Positions 16,896 to 25,585 of a stretch of DNA of 49,760 nucleotides are shown here, in pieces. A model generated the notes under the pieces. It worked only from the letters and a program-made list of their open reading frames with translations. It was not told the DNA's origin and searched no databases. The DNA is from Clostridium sp. (lineage in GTDB: Bacteria > Bacillota > Clostridia > Clostridiales > Clostridiaceae). Positions within the stretch are counted from its first letter, which is position 1, and each line of letters starts with the position of its first letter. The stretch is taken from NCBI GenBank assembly GCA_031292145.1, contig JARLHR010000198.1:1-49760 (forward strand). Direction: 5' to 3'. A program made the position numbers and the translations under genes.

Positions 16896-18182
16896 TTATC
16901 TTAAAAATCCATATATAATTGTTGCTACAATAGCCATAGATCCTCCAACTATAGATTCGTATGGCATTAATTTCATACGTTCTTTTATATTCATTCTTAC
17001 TGCATCTGCTGATGCATGAAAGAAATTTCCATGAGGTAGATGATCGATAACTACAGCTCCTGCATTAATCATAACTGCTGCGCTTAAAGGTGCAATTCCC
17101 ATAGCCAGTATTGCCTTTCCAAAAGTTCCTGTCGCTACAATTGCACCTGTAGATGTTGAAGCCGTAGCTGCTGCCATTAATATACCTGATATAGGTGCTA
17201 AAAATACTCCGGAAATACCTGTTGATTGAATACAATATACTACTGCATCACTTAAATTAGATTTAGAAATAATTCCTGCTATTGCTCCTGCACCAATTAA
17301 TATCATTACAGTTGGAGTCATCCTATTTAATCCTGCTGTTGTATATTCAAGAATCTTATTACGTTGTCCCATAGCAAACAAGCCAATTAATCCTGCTATA
17401 GGTAATATATACATAGCATCTATTTGAATATTGGACAATAAACTTATATGCAGCATACTTCCAATAGGATTAAGTGCCAATAATATTACAGCAACTATTG
17501 GTGCTACCATTGCCTTTCCAAAGCTTGGTTTTATTTTGTTATCTACTCTAGCTGGTATCTCAGATTCTTTAATCAATTCTCCTTTTTTACTAATTAACGT
17601 TGCAACAAAATATGTAACAATAAGTCCTATTATAGCTGGTATAAATGCACCTATCATTACCTGTGCTAATTCTACGTTAAACCCCTTGGCCACGGCAATT
17701 GTATTAGGATTTGGTGAAATTATATTTCCAGCCTTACCGCCTCCTATCATAGCTAAAAGTATAGAAGACTTAGTAATTCCAACTTTTTTAGCTACAGGAA
17801 GTGCTATCGGCGCAACTATGATAACCGTAACAGGTATAAACACTCCAACTGCTGTGATTATCATACTTGATAATGCAATTGCCAAAAGAACTTTTTTCTC
17901 ACCAAGTTTTTCTACTATAGTCTCTGCAATTTTTTCTGCTGCACCAGATTCAATTAATATACCTGCAAGCACTCCTGCCGCTATTACACGAACAACTGCT
18001 CCCATTACACTATTCGTACCATCAATAATAGCTTGTGCTGTATTCGCTAAACTAGCTCCTCCAACTAATCCGCCTATAATAGCTCCTCCAAAAAGTGAAT
18101 ATACAGGGCTTACTTTTCTTAAAATTAATATTATAGCTATTACTAATCCAATAACTGCTCCACTCCAATGAATAATTGCCAT
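16896..18182 (-). CDS. GntP-family permease, probable glycerate transporter
   Basis: The 428-residue integral membrane protein has about 12 hydrophobic segments and the pattern of the gluconate:H+ symporter (GntP) family, for example GGAIIGGLVGGASL, GGGKAGNIISPNPNTIAVAK and INAGAVVIDHLPHGNFFHAS near the end. Family members import gluconate, glycerate and related hydroxy acids. Being first in a run with glycerate kinase makes glycerate the likely substrate. ATG 18182 follows AAGGAGGAAG. The 297-bp region upstream carries the operon promoter and the next terminator; I saw no riboswitch there. Confidence 0.88.
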   Translation of the reverse strand: MAIIHWSGAVIGLVIAIILILRKVSPVYSLFGGAIIGGLVGGASLANTAQAIIDGTNSVMGAVVRVIAAGVLAGILIESGAAEKIAETIVEKLGEKKVLLAIALSSMIITAVGVFIPVTVIIVAPIALPVAKKVGITKSSILLAMIGGGKAGNIISPNPNTIAVAKGFNVELAQVMIGAFIPAIIGLIVTYFVATLISKKGELIKESEIPARVDNKIKPSFGKAMVAPIVAVILLALNPIGSMLHISLLSNIQIDAMYILPIAGLIGLFAMGQRNKILEYTTAGLNRMTPTVMILIGAGAIAGIISKSNLSDAVVYCIQSTGISGVFLAPISGILMAAATASTSTGAIVATGTFGKAILAMGIAPLSAAVMINAGAVVIDHLPHGNFFHASADAVRMNIKERMKLMPYESIVGGSMAIVATIIYGFLR

Positions 18183-18379
18183 TTTACTTCCTCCTTAAAT
18201 TTAAACAATTAAAAAATTTTATGACTTGTTATAATGACTTAACAGCGTTAACGTTTACTTACATATACATAATAATATATTTCTTATTCTCTTTATATTG
18301 TTTACTTAACCTTTTTTATTGTTCATTTGCACAAATAATTTTACATTATGAGACAGTCAATGCTAAATTATTTACGCCA

Positions 18380-18430
18380 AAAATAAAACAGTAGTCAAAT
18401 TCTTCAAGTATAAAAATTAACCACTGTTTT
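18380..18430 (-). terminator. Intrinsic terminator of the second ECF S gene
   Basis: Arms AAAACAGTGGT and ACTACTGTTTT (18385-18430) enclose a 24-nt loop and are followed by ATTTTTGG on the minus strand. It lies beyond a family A solo end. Confidence 0.6.
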
Positions 18431-18449
18431 ACTAATTATATATTGATTT

Positions 18450-18468
18450 TAGGCACATGAAAGAAAAT
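18450..18468. repeat. Family A solo terminal repeat
   Basis: TAGGCACATGAAAGAAAAT lies 11 bp downstream of the stop of the ECF S gene at 18480, between that gene and its terminator. The same arrangement is seen at 5424-5457. Confidence 0.65.
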
Positions 18469-18479
18469 GCTATCATTTA

Positions 18480-18983
18480 TTAAAAATATCTACTATTTAA
18501 TTTATTTAATAAATCAAATACTTTTTCACCTAAAAGAAGCATTATGAAATAATTTCCAATTCCATGAATCATATCAAATTGAATTCCAGCAATCCAATAA
18601 ACTATTCCTGCATTCAGACCTCCAAAAATAGCATAAGGAATAGCATAAAAAAATCCAAATAAAAATCCAAAAATCCCCGAATAAATTGCTAAAGTTAAAT
18701 ATTTTCCATTTATAAATTCCATAATACTACAGGTAAAAATACTTAATAGCGGCCATAATATTAAATAACCTAACCACCATAATCCGAATCCATAAACAAA
18801 ACCCATAATCATTACAAAAACCCAAACAATGTAAAGTGCCTTTTTTCTATAAATCATTGAAAACAATATTATAAGAAAAGTTATTATCTCAATATTAGGA
18901 ATAAAACTTAGAGCTATTTGCGATGCTGAAAGTAATCCTCCAAGTACACCAAATAATATAATTTCACGTGCTTCAATTTTCAT
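18480..18983 (-). CDS. Membrane protein, ECF-type S component-like
   Basis: The 167-residue, very hydrophobic protein has about six membrane segments. It begins MKIEAREIILFGVLGGLLSA and contains YGFGLWWLGYLILWPLL and GFFYAIPYAIFGGLNAG. Size and layout resemble energy-coupling-factor S components annotated only as such in clostridia, but the match is by pattern. No ECF ATPase or T protein is encoded nearby. The ATG at 18983 has a modest AAGGATTGAG site. Confidence 0.65.
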   Translation of the reverse strand: MKIEAREIILFGVLGGLLSASQIALSFIPNIEIITFLIILFSMIYRKKALYIVWVFVMIMGFVYGFGLWWLGYLILWPLLSIFTCSIMEFINGKYLTLAIYSGIFGFLFGFFYAIPYAIFGGLNAGIVYWIAGIQFDMIHGIGNYFIMLLLGEKVFDLLNKLNSRYF

Positions 18984-19131
18984 TTTCTCAATCCTTACAT
19001 AAAATTCTATAAATAGTTATTTTACTTCATATAATATAGTAACAACTACATATATCAAATGCATTCCTAATTATATTTTGTACATATAAAAACGTTGTAT
19101 AATCAAGTATCTATAAGCTTTAACTTATTTC

Positions 19132-20388
19132 TTAAAGTACAAAGTAGTAAGAATTTAGAAGATGCAATTGATTATATTTAACAGCCATCTTCCATAGCTT
19201 ATTTTTAATTGTGTTAATGGGGTTTTCCCCTCTCTTGCAACCTTCAATACTTTTTAAGAGACTATCTCTTTCCTTAGTTTCTGCAATACCTTCAAAATAT
19301 CTCCATATATCCATTGCCGCATTTATTGAATTTATAATTGTAATTTCATTTTTCATAGAATCTTCTATATAATTATAAAATTCAACAACTGAATAACAAC
19401 TTTTATTTTTAAGTAAATTTTCTATATGTAAATATGTTGAAGGTGAATTTTCTAATATCTTATATTTATACTTACTCCATTCATCTTCAAGTTTTTTAAT
19501 CTTTAAATCTTTAGTTGTAGCATTTATGCATTTTACTGCTGAAATATTCTTATCCTTAACTTCAAGCATTATATCTATACCATCTTCTCCTAAAGCTTCG
19601 TAAAATCCAATAAATTTAGTAAGTTCTATAGTATTTGAATGTGAGCCCACCTTTTTTAGTGGATCTTGCTGAGAATAATGTATTTTTTGACGCCCATCCT
19701 TTGCTTTCCACGTACCTTTACATTCACTTATCCAATATAAATCATTCTTTTCTTTAGAATAAAAATTAATTTCATTATGAAGATTATCAAAAATAACCGG
19801 AATATTTATTTTTTTTCCTATTTCAAGTACATCATTTATATTATAGGATTTATCATCATTTTCAATAACAAGCCTATGTTTTACTGAATCATCTAAATAA
19901 CTGTAATTATCTATAAACCTATTTATTGCTTGTTCTTTATTATTATAAACTCCTCCAATATGTAATATAATTTTGTGTTCTTCTCCAACACCAAGGCAAT
20001 CTAAGACTTTTGTATGGTAATTCAAATCCTCAATTGCTCTTTTGACAACATCTGAACTGAGCGAATTAAGTACAGTATACTGACCTGGATGCATTGAAAC
20101 CCTGATATTATTCTCCTTTATCTTTTTACCAATTTCCATAAATTCTCGAGAAAATATCTTCCACCATGGCAGTTTATTTAAAGAACTGGAACCAAATGGT
20201 ATTAAATCAGAGCTAATCCTAAAAAGTTTTATATTATTTTTAATATTGTAATCAATTATGTTTTCAAGAGACTTTAAATTATGTGAGATTATATCTAGTA
20301 ATTTTTCCTCAGTTGCATTTTTAGCAGTGCAGCTTTTTAAATTAGTATTAATAACTCCTAATGTTAAACACGCATATCCTATGCTCAT
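19132..20388 (-). CDS. uvsE: UV damage endonuclease UvsE
   Basis: The 418-residue protein has the UVDE TIM-barrel beginning MSIGYACLTLGV, then FRISSDLIPFGS, VSMHPGQYTVLNS, KIILHIGGVYNNKEQA, LVIENDDKSYN, PVIFDNLHNEIN and the late metal-site segment EDGIDIMLEVKDK. It nicks DNA 5' to UV photoproducts and some abasic sites, starting alternative excision repair. It begins 3 nt after the stop of the PrmA-like gene, with its ribosome site (AAAGGAGC) inside that gene's last codons, so the two are translationally coupled. The extra C-terminal 100 residues are unassigned. Confidence 0.93.
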   Translation of the reverse strand: MSIGYACLTLGVINTNLKSCTAKNATEEKLLDIISHNLKSLENIIDYNIKNNIKLFRISSDLIPFGSSSLNKLPWWKIFSREFMEIGKKIKENNIRVSMHPGQYTVLNSLSSDVVKRAIEDLNYHTKVLDCLGVGEEHKIILHIGGVYNNKEQAINRFIDNYSYLDDSVKHRLVIENDDKSYNINDVLEIGKKINIPVIFDNLHNEINFYSKEKNDLYWISECKGTWKAKDGRQKIHYSQQDPLKKVGSHSNTIELTKFIGFYEALGEDGIDIMLEVKDKNISAVKCINATTKDLKIKKLEDEWSKYKYKILENSPSTYLHIENLLKNKSCYSVVEFYNYIEDSMKNEITIINSINAAMDIWRYFEGIAETKERDSLLKSIEGCKRGENPINTIKNKLWKMAVKYNQLHLLNSYYFVL

Positions 20389-20391
20389 TTT

Positions 20392-21264
20392 CTAAGCTCC
20401 TTTTTTTAAAACCATAGTCACCCATTCATTGGTTTTAGTACTCTTTAACAGCTTATATCCCTGTAATTTTAACTTTTCATAAATTTCATTACTACTCCAT
20501 TCTACTAATCCAGATACAAATAATGTTCCATTTGGCTTTATTACTTTATTAATAAACTCCATAGATGACAATGTTTCTTCTCCTCCGATATTAATAAATA
20601 CCACGTCAAATTTATTGTTAATACCTAAATCCTTTGAAGTAACATCTGCTACAACAACTTGTATATTACTTATATTGTTAAGTTCTGCATTATGTAAAAC
20701 TTCCGTTGTTACATCTCTTATATCTAACGACACTATCTTTTCTGCATTCTTTAAAGCAGCTGCTATACTTAATATTCCTGATCCTGTGCCTAAATCAAGA
20801 ATTGTTAAACCTGAGAAGTCACATTCTAATATGTATCTAAGTAAGTCTTGAGTAGTTTCATGTAAACCTGTTCCAAAAGACCCCTGAGATTCAAAATTAA
20901 TTTTAATTTTATTGTCAACAACTACATTAGGTTCTGCAATTATCCAACCATTATTTAAATCAACTGGTTCAAATGGTAGCTGCCAATTATCATCTTTTAA
21001 TTCTGATAAGATTATTTCTTCTTTTATATTAAGTATTTCTTTTATTTTATTTATATATTCCTTGCACTCTTCTACAGTTTCACTTTCAGGATATACCTTT
21101 AAATTTACAACTTCATTTTCCTTTTCATAAAAACCATATCCATTAGAATCCACTGTTACCTCATAAAGTGCATCATAATAAGTAGAATATAATCCTATGC
21201 CTATAAGCTTATCTATGACTTCATTAATTTCAGAATACTTGACTAGAAATGATATTTCAAACAT
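20392..21264 (-). CDS. prmA: Ribosomal protein L11 methyltransferase-like (PrmA family)
   Basis: The 290-residue SAM-dependent methyltransferase has the PrmA two-domain plan: an N-terminal ferredoxin-like part (1-110) and a Rossmann domain with FGTGLHETTQDLL, motif I LDLGTGSGILSIAAA near 160, and DVVFINIGGEETL. In canonical PrmA the catalytic region contains NI(L/V)A; here it is NIGG. Canonical prmA usually lies beside dnaK-dnaJ, so this uvsE-linked gene may be a paralogue with another target. ATG 21264 follows AAGAGGTG. Confidence 0.75.
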   Translation of the reverse strand: MFEISFLVKYSEINEVIDKLIGIGLYSTYYDALYEVTVDSNGYGFYEKENEVVNLKVYPESETVEECKEYINKIKEILNIKEEIILSELKDDNWQLPFEPVDLNNGWIIAEPNVVVDNKIKINFESQGSFGTGLHETTQDLLRYILECDFSGLTILDLGTGSGILSIAAALKNAEKIVSLDIRDVTTEVLHNAELNNISNIQVVVADVTSKDLGINNKFDVVFINIGGEETLSSMEFINKVIKPNGTLFVSGLVEWSSNEIYEKLKLQGYKLLKSTKTNEWVTMVLKKGA

Positions 21265-21299
21265 AGTTTACACCTCTTTAATTAACTAAAATTTATATC

Positions 21300-21333
21300 A
21301 ACTAAAATTAGGACTTGTTCCCAAGCCCTAATT
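21300..21333 (-). terminator. Intrinsic terminator of the flavodiiron gene
   Basis: Arms AATTAGGGCTTG and CAAGTCCTAATT (21306-21333) are followed by TTAGTT on the minus strand, 10 nt past the stop of fprA. Confidence 0.75.
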
Positions 21334-21343
21334 ACTTTTATTC

Positions 21344-22567
21344 TTATTGAACTTTGTTTGGATTTTCTTTATTTTGAAGTATGCACCCAAAATCATACCC
21401 GTAATCATAGGCTGCTTTTAGTTCACTGTCACTTGGTTTAAATTTCACAGTAAATCCATCTACAACTTTCATTTTAAGCTGTTTTAATCTTTCGATAATA
21501 TGAGGAACTCCTTCTCCACTCCAGCCATAACTTCCAAAAGCACTAGCAAGTTTTCCTCCATGAGTTCTTGCAAAGATTGACGTAGTTAAATCCCAAATAG
21601 GTTTTAAGGCTTCACCCACAATTGTAGGTGTACCAAAAAGAATTCCGTCTGCAAATTCTAGCTCTTCTAAAACCCTATTGTTATCTGATTCCACCATATC
21701 ATAAGTTCTTACATCTATATCTCCGCTTTCTCTAATTCCTTTAGCAATCTCACCTGCTAATTCTTTAGTATACCCATAAGCACTTACATATGGCATAATT
21801 ACAGTCTTTCTAGGGTTTGGATTATTTACAGTACACCATTTATAATAATATTCTTTTATTTCGCCTATTCTACAATCCAGTACTGGACCATGTCCTGTAC
21901 AAATCATATCAACTTCTAAATCTTTAATTCTATCTAATGCTTTTACCATAAATGGATTTTTAAATGGTCCAATAATACAATCAAAGTAATACTTTAAAGC
22001 TCTTAAATAGCCGTCATTGTCTGTAAGTTTACTTAATAATACTCCGTCAAAACTGTAGTGTGAACCGAAAGAATCACAAGTAACTAGAGCTTTATCTTCT
22101 TCAATATATGTATACATTGTATCAGGCCAATGTAAATTTGGAAGCAACATAAAACGTAAAGTTTTATCTCCTAAATCTAAAGTATCATTTTCCTTTACTG
22201 GTATGCTATTAAATTCACGGTTTACTATATTTTTTAAGAATCCTATAGCAACTTGAGTTGCAACAATTTTAATATTTGGATTAATATCAAGAAGCTTTTC
22301 TATACTACCTGCATGATCTGGTTCTGTATGACTTACTACGATATAATCAATTTCATTGATATCTATAAGACCTTTTAATTCTTTTAAATAATCGTCAAAT
22401 AATTTGACTTTTGCAGTTTCAAACAATACTGCACCTTCACTTGTTTTAAGTAAATAAGAGTTATAAGAAGTACCAAATTCTGTCTCCATAATAATATCAA
22501 ATACTTTTAAATTTGGATCTAATACTCCTGTCCAGTATAAATTCTTTTTTAATTCTAATGTTTTCAT
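21344..22567 (-). CDS. fprA: Flavodiiron protein (A-type flavoprotein FprA)
   Basis: The 407-residue protein joins a metallo-beta-lactamase-like diiron domain (about 1-250) to a flavodoxin domain (about 255-400). Diiron ligands are visible in SHTEPDHAGS, CDSFGSH and TGHGPVLDC; HWPDTM is also conserved. The FMN domain begins TVIMPYVSAYGYTKELAGE and includes FGTPTIVGEA and SAFGSYGWSGEG. The family reduces O2 to water and/or NO to N2O, protecting anaerobes. No rubredoxin domain is fused. ATG 22567 follows TAGGGAGGGA. It is divergent from the gene at 22783. Confidence 0.95.
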   Translation of the reverse strand: MKTLELKKNLYWTGVLDPNLKVFDIIMETEFGTSYNSYLLKTSEGAVLFETAKVKLFDDYLKELKGLIDINEIDYIVVSHTEPDHAGSIEKLLDINPNIKIVATQVAIGFLKNIVNREFNSIPVKENDTLDLGDKTLRFMLLPNLHWPDTMYTYIEEDKALVTCDSFGSHYSFDGVLLSKLTDNDGYLRALKYYFDCIIGPFKNPFMVKALDRIKDLEVDMICTGHGPVLDCRIGEIKEYYYKWCTVNNPNPRKTVIMPYVSAYGYTKELAGEIAKGIRESGDIDVRTYDMVESDNNRVLEELEFADGILFGTPTIVGEALKPIWDLTTSIFARTHGGKLASAFGSYGWSGEGVPHIIERLKQLKMKVVDGFTVKFKPSDSELKAAYDYGYDFGCILQNKENPNKVQ

Positions 22568-22782
22568 CGCAATCCCTCCCTAATATTTTCATTTATATAT
22601 TATACCATTCTTTGTATAAAAATTAACATACTTCTAGAAAATATGACCAAATTAATTGTATATAATTCTATGCTTTTTAGTATTAACTGTTTTATATAAC
22701 TGATACCACTAATCGACATTATTATGTTATACTATTATATGAAAATTATTTAAATTAAAAATACTTGTCGGAGGAATACCTT

Positions 22783-23388
22783 ATGCTTCAAAATTATGAA
22801 ATATTGTTTGCAGTTGGAACTTTAGGTACAATTGTTTCCTTTTGCTTTCTACTTATAGGCGTGACAAGAGTGTCTAAAGCATTAAAATTAATATCAGGTA
22901 TGTTAATATGTGCTTTTGTTGCTACGTTTTCTACAGGTATAGCTTTAGGCTATTATAATTATGAAAATTCAAAAAAAATTTCAAATCAAGCTCCTGAATA
23001 TACACCAGTAACAAGCGGAGCCATTGATGATCCAATTGTTATAACAGAAAAATCGTTTTCTGAGGATAATACTTATTATTATAGTGAATTTGAAGTTAGA
23101 AATAATACAAATATTGAAATATCAAAAATTTCATTTGATGTAGTATTTACGGATAAGTTTACCCAAGCAGGTCTTGCTAATGATGAACATGTATTTCTTC
23201 TTGATTCAGTAATTCCTCCAAATAAAACTGTAATAAAGAGTTATATTTGGAAAAAACACTCTACTGATAAACAACAAGGTTCGAGTAATGCAAAATTAGT
23301 GAAATTTCAAAACCTAGTTTGTTATGCAAATATTAACGGCCAAGAACAAACTCTAAAACTTGCTGACTTAAAAGCATTTAGTAAATAA
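22783..23388 (+). CDS. Membrane-anchored protein with FxLYD-like domain
   Basis: The 201-residue protein starts at ATG 22783 (CGGAGG, 8 nt spacing); an upstream TTG at 22765 would place the ribosome site inside the gene. Two hydrophobic segments (about 4-25 and 33-55, LISGMLICAFVATFSTGIAL) are followed by an extracytosolic domain (about 85-200). The core TYYYSEFEVRNNTNIEISKI resembles the FxLYD/DUF4352 immunoglobulin-like fold seen in clostridial surface proteins. Function is unknown. It ends at a mini family A hairpin that serves as the terminator. Confidence 0.7.
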   Translation: MLQNYEILFAVGTLGTIVSFCFLLIGVTRVSKALKLISGMLICAFVATFSTGIALGYYNYENSKKISNQAPEYTPVTSGAIDDPIVITEKSFSEDNTYYYSEFEVRNNTNIEISKISFDVVFTDKFTQAGLANDEHVFLLDSVIPPNKTVIKSYIWKKHSTDKQQGSSNAKLVKFQNLVCYANINGQEQTLKLADLKAFSK

Positions 23389-23406
23389 TATCAATTAGTA
23401 ATGAGT

Positions 23407-23460
23407 CACAATCAAAAAAATAATAAACAGGACTACTGTTCTATTATTTTTTTGATTGTG
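23407..23460. terminator. Bidirectional terminator built from family A ends
   Basis: CACAATCAAAAAAATAATA pairs with its exact inverse at 23442-23460 around the inner stem AACAG-GACTA-CTGTT. It lacks the GGC of the full ends but otherwise matches the family A terminal repeat. It sits between the convergent FxLYD-like gene (+) and thiE (-). Confidence 0.8.
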
Positions 23461-23552
23461 CATATTTAAGCATATAAATTTAAAAAACTTTTTTTCACAA
23501 AAATATTCATTTAAAAAAGTTTTATTCTTTTCTTCTTATATAAAAGTTATTT

Positions 23553-24176
23553 TTATATAAATAGATTTTTTATCTCCCTCGTAGCCTTCTCAATATCTTT
23601 TTGAGCAATAATAGCTGAGACTATTGCAAGTCCATCGATTCCCATGCCCTCAAAATCCTTAACTCTATCTTTATTTATTCCCCCAATTACTACTATAGGT
23701 ATCAATACATTTTCTCTTATTTTTCTTAATTCTTCCATGCTAGTATGCTTTGCATCTTTTTTAGTACCAGTTGCATACATAGCTCCAACTCCTAAATAGT
23801 CAGCTCCGTCTTTTTGAGCTTTAAGAGCTTCTTCTAAATTACCTGTTGAAACTCCAATAATCTTTTCATCACCTAAAATTTTTCTAACAACTGTTAATGG
23901 CAAATCACTTTGACCCACATGTACTCCAGCAGCGTCAACTGCTAGTGCAATATCTACTCTATCATTTATTAATAATGGGACATTATATTTATCTGTTATT
24001 TCTTTTATTTTGACAGCAGTATTATAGAAATCAAAAGATGAACAATCCTTCTCTCTTAATTGAACTAATGTACATCCACCAATAATAGCTTGTTCTACAG
24101 CTTCTTCTAAAGTTTCTGTGCTCATTAAATCTCTATCCGTTACAAGATAAATACTATAATCTATTTTAGGTTTCAT
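23553..24176 (-). CDS. thiE: Thiamine-phosphate synthase ThiE
   Basis: The 207-residue TIM-barrel enzyme joins HMP pyrophosphate and thiazole phosphate to make thiamine phosphate. Recognisable segments are [66 protein letters not shown] and [11 protein letters not shown]. The start is ATG 24176, 8 nt after GAGGA; a TTG at 24194 would precede the ribosome site. It is the last gene of the thi cluster but is cut off from thiM by 353 bp containing two family A hairpins. A candidate promoter is present at 24217-24244. Confidence 0.93.
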   Translation of the reverse strand: MKPKIDYSIYLVTDRDLMSTETLEEAVEQAIIGGCTLVQLREKDCSSFDFYNTAVKIKEITDKYNVPLLINDRVDIALAVDAAGVHVGQSDLPLTVVRKILGDEKIIGVSTGNLEEALKAQKDGADYLGVGAMYATGTKKDAKHTSMEELRKIRENVLIPIVVIGGINKDRVKDFEGMGIDGLAIVSAIIAQKDIEKATREIKNLFI

Positions 24177-24216
24177 TAACTTTTTCCTCCTCAAAATCGT
24201 TTCTTAATCTTATTAT

Positions 24217-24244
24217 ATAATATAAAAATAATTTCACATATCAA
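24217..24244 (-). promoter_or_regulatory. Candidate private promoter of thiE
   Basis: TTGATA (24239-24244) and TATTAT (24217-24222) are 16 nt apart on the minus strand, about 40 nt before the thiE start. Such boxes arise by chance in AT-rich DNA; the hairpins upstream make a private promoter plausible. Confidence 0.35.
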
Positions 24245-24292
24245 AGCTAATTTTTTAATTTAAATACCTAAAAAATAACCCTAACATCTTTT

Positions 24293-24355
24293 AAGGCATA
24301 CTCCAAAATAACAAATTACTCTAATCATGGAACTGTTATTTTTTCATATGCCTTC
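24293..24355. repeat. Divergent family A mini-element
   Basis: AAGGCATACTCCAAAATAAC and its approximate inverse GTTATTTTTTCATATGCCTT frame about 24 bp. The ends resemble family A with several changes, so it looks like an old or shortened copy. It forms a hairpin between thiM and thiE. Confidence 0.6.
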
Positions 24356-24388
24356 ATAATAATTATTTTTTTACAATTCTTTAACTTT

Positions 24389-24549
24389 AGGCACATGAAA
24401 ATAAATAACAAGTCCAAAGCTGCCATGACTATTTTTCATCAGGCAAGAAAGTAAAGTACCATCATAGCGGGCCTATTATGGCATTTTGCTGACGCAGGAT
24501 GATGGAAAACAGGCTGGCAGATGGACTTGTTATTTTTTTGATTGTGCCT
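24389..24549. mobile_element. Family A MITE-like element, full copy 2, inside the thiM 3' end
   Basis: The 161-bp element runs from AGGCACATGAAAATAAATAA to the inverted end TTATTTTTTTGATTGTGCCT, in the opposite orientation to the copies at 2063 and 31022. Shared interior blocks are TTTTTCATCAGGCAAG and CGGGCCTATTATGGCATTTT. It is the shortest full copy and has no extra central hairpin. Its right end lies inside thiM: positions 24530-24549 encode the last residues and the stop. I found no clear target duplication. Confidence 0.85.
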
Positions 24550-25363
24550 TAGCCATATTATTAATAATTTCATTATTTAAATTACTAATGGCATCTATAA
24601 TTGAAATATGGAAACTACCAGTTCCAATTTGTCCTGCTTTTTCAAAAGCAATTTCACCTGCTATTCCCATGGAAATAATTCCAGAAATAGCTCCTATGAA
24701 ATAATCTGAACCTGCTCCACAAAATCCACCAACTAATGCGGTTGTCATACACCCTGTTCCTGTAACGTTAGCAAGCATTTTATGTCCATTTTCAAGTATT
24801 GCTACTCTTTGTCCATCTGATACAATATCAGTTACACCTGTAATTGCTACTGTACAATTAAGTTTATTAGCTAAATTTTTAGCTACGTCAACACCTTCAT
24901 CATTTCCACCATTAGTATCTGCTTCCGAAGCATCAACACCCTTCGTAGTAGCTTGTAAACCAGCTATAAATTTAACTTCAGACATGTTTCCACGTAGAAC
25001 ACTTATTTTAACTTCATCTATTACTCTCTTAGTAGTTACATTTCTAAATTCAGATGCACCTGCACCTACTGGATCAAAAACAACTGGAATGTTTAATTCA
25101 TTTGCTTTCTTTCCTGATGCAATCATAGATTCAATTGTTCTTTCGTTTAACGTACCAATATTTATTACAAGTGCAGATGAAATTCCAGTAATATCAGCTG
25201 CTTCCTTAATATCATCAGCCATAATTGGTGATGCACCTAACGCTAGTAATATATTTGCACAATCATTTACAGTCACATAATTAGTTATGTTATGCACAAG
25301 AGGTTTCTTACTTCTAACCGCCTCTAATAAATTTCCTACTTCCAAAATTATTTTATTATCCAT
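24530..25363 (-). CDS. thiM: Hydroxyethylthiazole kinase ThiM
   Basis: The 277-residue ribokinase-fold enzyme phosphorylates 5-hydroxyethyl-4-methylthiazole in thiazole salvage. Visible motifs include KPLVHNITNYVTVNDCANI, DPVGAGASEFRN, VLRGNMSEVKFIAG, AITGVTDIVSDG and the catalytic VTGTGCMTTALVGGF. The last seven codons and stop (KAQSKK* after MA) are supplied by the inverted end of a family A element, so the original C-terminus was replaced. No close ribosome site precedes ATG 25363; the strong GGAAGGAG lies about 55 nt upstream. It lies 447 bp after thiC, across a family B hairpin. Confidence 0.93.
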   Translation of the reverse strand: MDNKIILEVGNLLEAVRSKKPLVHNITNYVTVNDCANILLALGASPIMADDIKEAADITGISSALVINIGTLNERTIESMIASGKKANELNIPVVFDPVGAGASEFRNVTTKRVIDEVKISVLRGNMSEVKFIAGLQATTKGVDASEADTNGGNDEGVDVAKNLANKLNCTVAITGVTDIVSDGQRVAILENGHKMLANVTGTGCMTTALVGGFCGAGSDYFIGAISGIISMGIAGEIAFEKAGQIGTGSFHISIIDAISNLNNEIINNMAKAQSKK

Positions 25364-25373
25364 AACAATCTTA

Positions 25374-25426
25374 GCAAGAACTTACATTTTTAATACTATC
25401 TAAATTCTTGCACACTCACTCCTTCC
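25374..25426 (-). promoter_or_regulatory. Structured thiM leader with distant ribosome site
   Basis: On the minus strand GGAAGGAG (25419-25426) is followed after 5 nt by a five-codon frame GTG-CAA-GAA-TTT-AGA-TAG. The stem GCAAGAA/TTCTTGC (25374-25411) overlaps that frame and lies between the site and the thiM ATG. The stem or the short frame could couple initiation; this is inference. Confidence 0.3.
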
Positions 25427-25585
25427 AAAAAATAAATATTTTTATCTTAATGCCTGTGTATAAAATAAATTTACGTAATTTTACTTAAAATACCTATCTA
25501 AGCCATTCTATAATCGAGATACTTTTCAATAAGCTATACTCATTACTTTACACTAATTTCTACATAATTTTGTGATTATATTATG

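Noticed and set aside
17431-18171. A 246-codon open frame on the plus strand
   Set aside because: It is fully antisense to the GntP-type permease; its composition mirrors the hydrophobic gene and there is no ribosome site. The same holds for antisense frames within the P-ATPase, ThiD, SdaAA and the FMN-protein genes.
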